Position numbers and translations under genes: made by a program. Under the pieces are notes generated by a model. It had not been told where the DNA came from, searched no databases, and saw only the letters and a list, made by a program, of their open reading frames with translations. From NCBI GenBank assembly GCA_944325605.1, contig CALVAX010000015.1:1-40588 (forward strand): a DNA stretch of 40,588 nt, written 5' to 3'. This document shows positions 40,420 through 40,588 of this stretch, one piece after another. The number at the start of each line of letters is the position of its first letter. Within the stretch, counting starts at the first letter, position 1. This DNA comes from Candidatus Gastranaerophilales bacterium (GTDB lineage: Bacteria > Cyanobacteriota > Vampirovibrionia > Gastranaerophilales > Gastranaerophilaceae).

Positions 40420-40588
40420 TTTTTTATTGCTTTTTTACCTTTTTTTGGAGTCGAACCTCCGGTTCTTACCTCTCGCAAAACGATACTTAATCGTTTTGCT
40501 CGGCAGAGTGGCCATCGGCATTTTTTATTGCTTTTTTATCTTTTTTTGGAGTCGAACCTCCGGTTCTTACCTCTCGCAAAACAATACT
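40409..40588 (+). repeat. 101-bp tandem duplication seeded by the tRNA-Leu 3' end
   Basis: 40409-40487 and 40510-40588 match with two differences. Each copy starts with the tRNA 3' end (GGCCATCGGCA), then T-runs, then GGAGTCGAACCTCCGG, which reads on the minus strand as a T-arm-like sequence. The first unit also holds a 10-bp hairpin GCAAAACGAT-ACTTA-ATCGTTTTGC. It runs into the window edge. Confidence 0.85.

Noticed and set aside
40287-40478. 63-residue minus-strand open frame at the right end
   Set aside because: It is antisense to tRNA-Leu and the duplicated tRNA end; the RSRTG-type translation is typical of reading across a tRNA.
40420-40530. Second tRNA gene on the minus strand after tRNA-Leu
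   Set aside because: There is a T-arm-like GGAGGTTCGACTCC and a hairpin that could pass as an anticodon arm, but the T-stem cannot close beyond CC and no matching acceptor pairs, so it is at most a tRNA-derived remnant.

Overview
The window is AT-rich, densely coded bacterial DNA that looks like a gut member of the Cyanobacteria/Melainabacteria lineage, close to Candidatus Gastranaerophilales. This placement is an inference without a database search. It rests on three prepilin-like proteins with an F-T-[LM]-A-E-V-L-I-T type N-terminus, an LPS gene (waaA) marking a Gram-negative envelope, and several proteins with a short N-terminal F-[ST]-[GA] signature that I associate with this lineage. Metabolism looks anaerobic: a paired electron-transfer flavoprotein next to an NfnA-like flavoprotein.

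Layout. 1-218 (-) is the start of a prepilin gene that runs off the left edge, behind a long leader with a possible pseudoknot. 539-3749 (+) is a tight overlapping operon: yebC, a GAF-like/GGDEF diguanylate cyclase, tsaE and tsaB, closed by a terminator. 3818-7132 holds an unusual HNH-type protein, a 98-residue protein behind a sigma-28-like promoter, two tandem secreted matrixin-like metalloproteases and a small gene remnant. 7511-9658 is pnp. 9786-12752 (-) is a 988-residue protein with long 17-residue Pro/Glu/Lys/Ala repeats. 12898-16885 (+) is a PfkB kinase and a redox cluster (NfnA-like subunit, small Cys protein, EtfB, EtfA). 16.89-17.79 kb is a non-coding island of nested repeats. 17.8-22.5 kb has an XRE regulator divergent from a prepilin gene, a Fic protein, purA and a second full prepilin gene. 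The 5' part of that second gene contains an 11-G tract and repeat insertions, and its start codon is at present one base out of frame with its pilin domain. 22.6-29.5 kb has an M16 peptidase, DUF378, a secreted protein, gap, a small membrane protein and a GH15-like protein. 29.6-34.8 kb has radA, two secreted proteins of unknown function, a BlaI-type regulator with a coupled partner, and a small acidic protein. 34.8-35.4 kb is a second repeat island carrying an inverted copy of the largest element of the first. 35.4-40.2 kb has an aminotransferase, waaA, a filament-like protein behind a second sigma-28-like promoter and a secreted carboxypeptidase-regulatory-like protein. The window ends with tRNA-Leu(CAA), whose 3' end seeds a 101-bp tandem duplication.

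Themes: surface appendages and their control (three prepilins, a filament-like coiled-coil protein, diguanylate cyclase, possible phase variation, sigma-28-like promoters); secreted proteins and proteases; and a rich set of intergenic hairpin repeats. Start codons were re-chosen from ribosome-binding sites or promoters where the longest open frame was implausible (matrixins, pnp, etfA, purA, the BlaI-type gene, the aminotransferase, and others).
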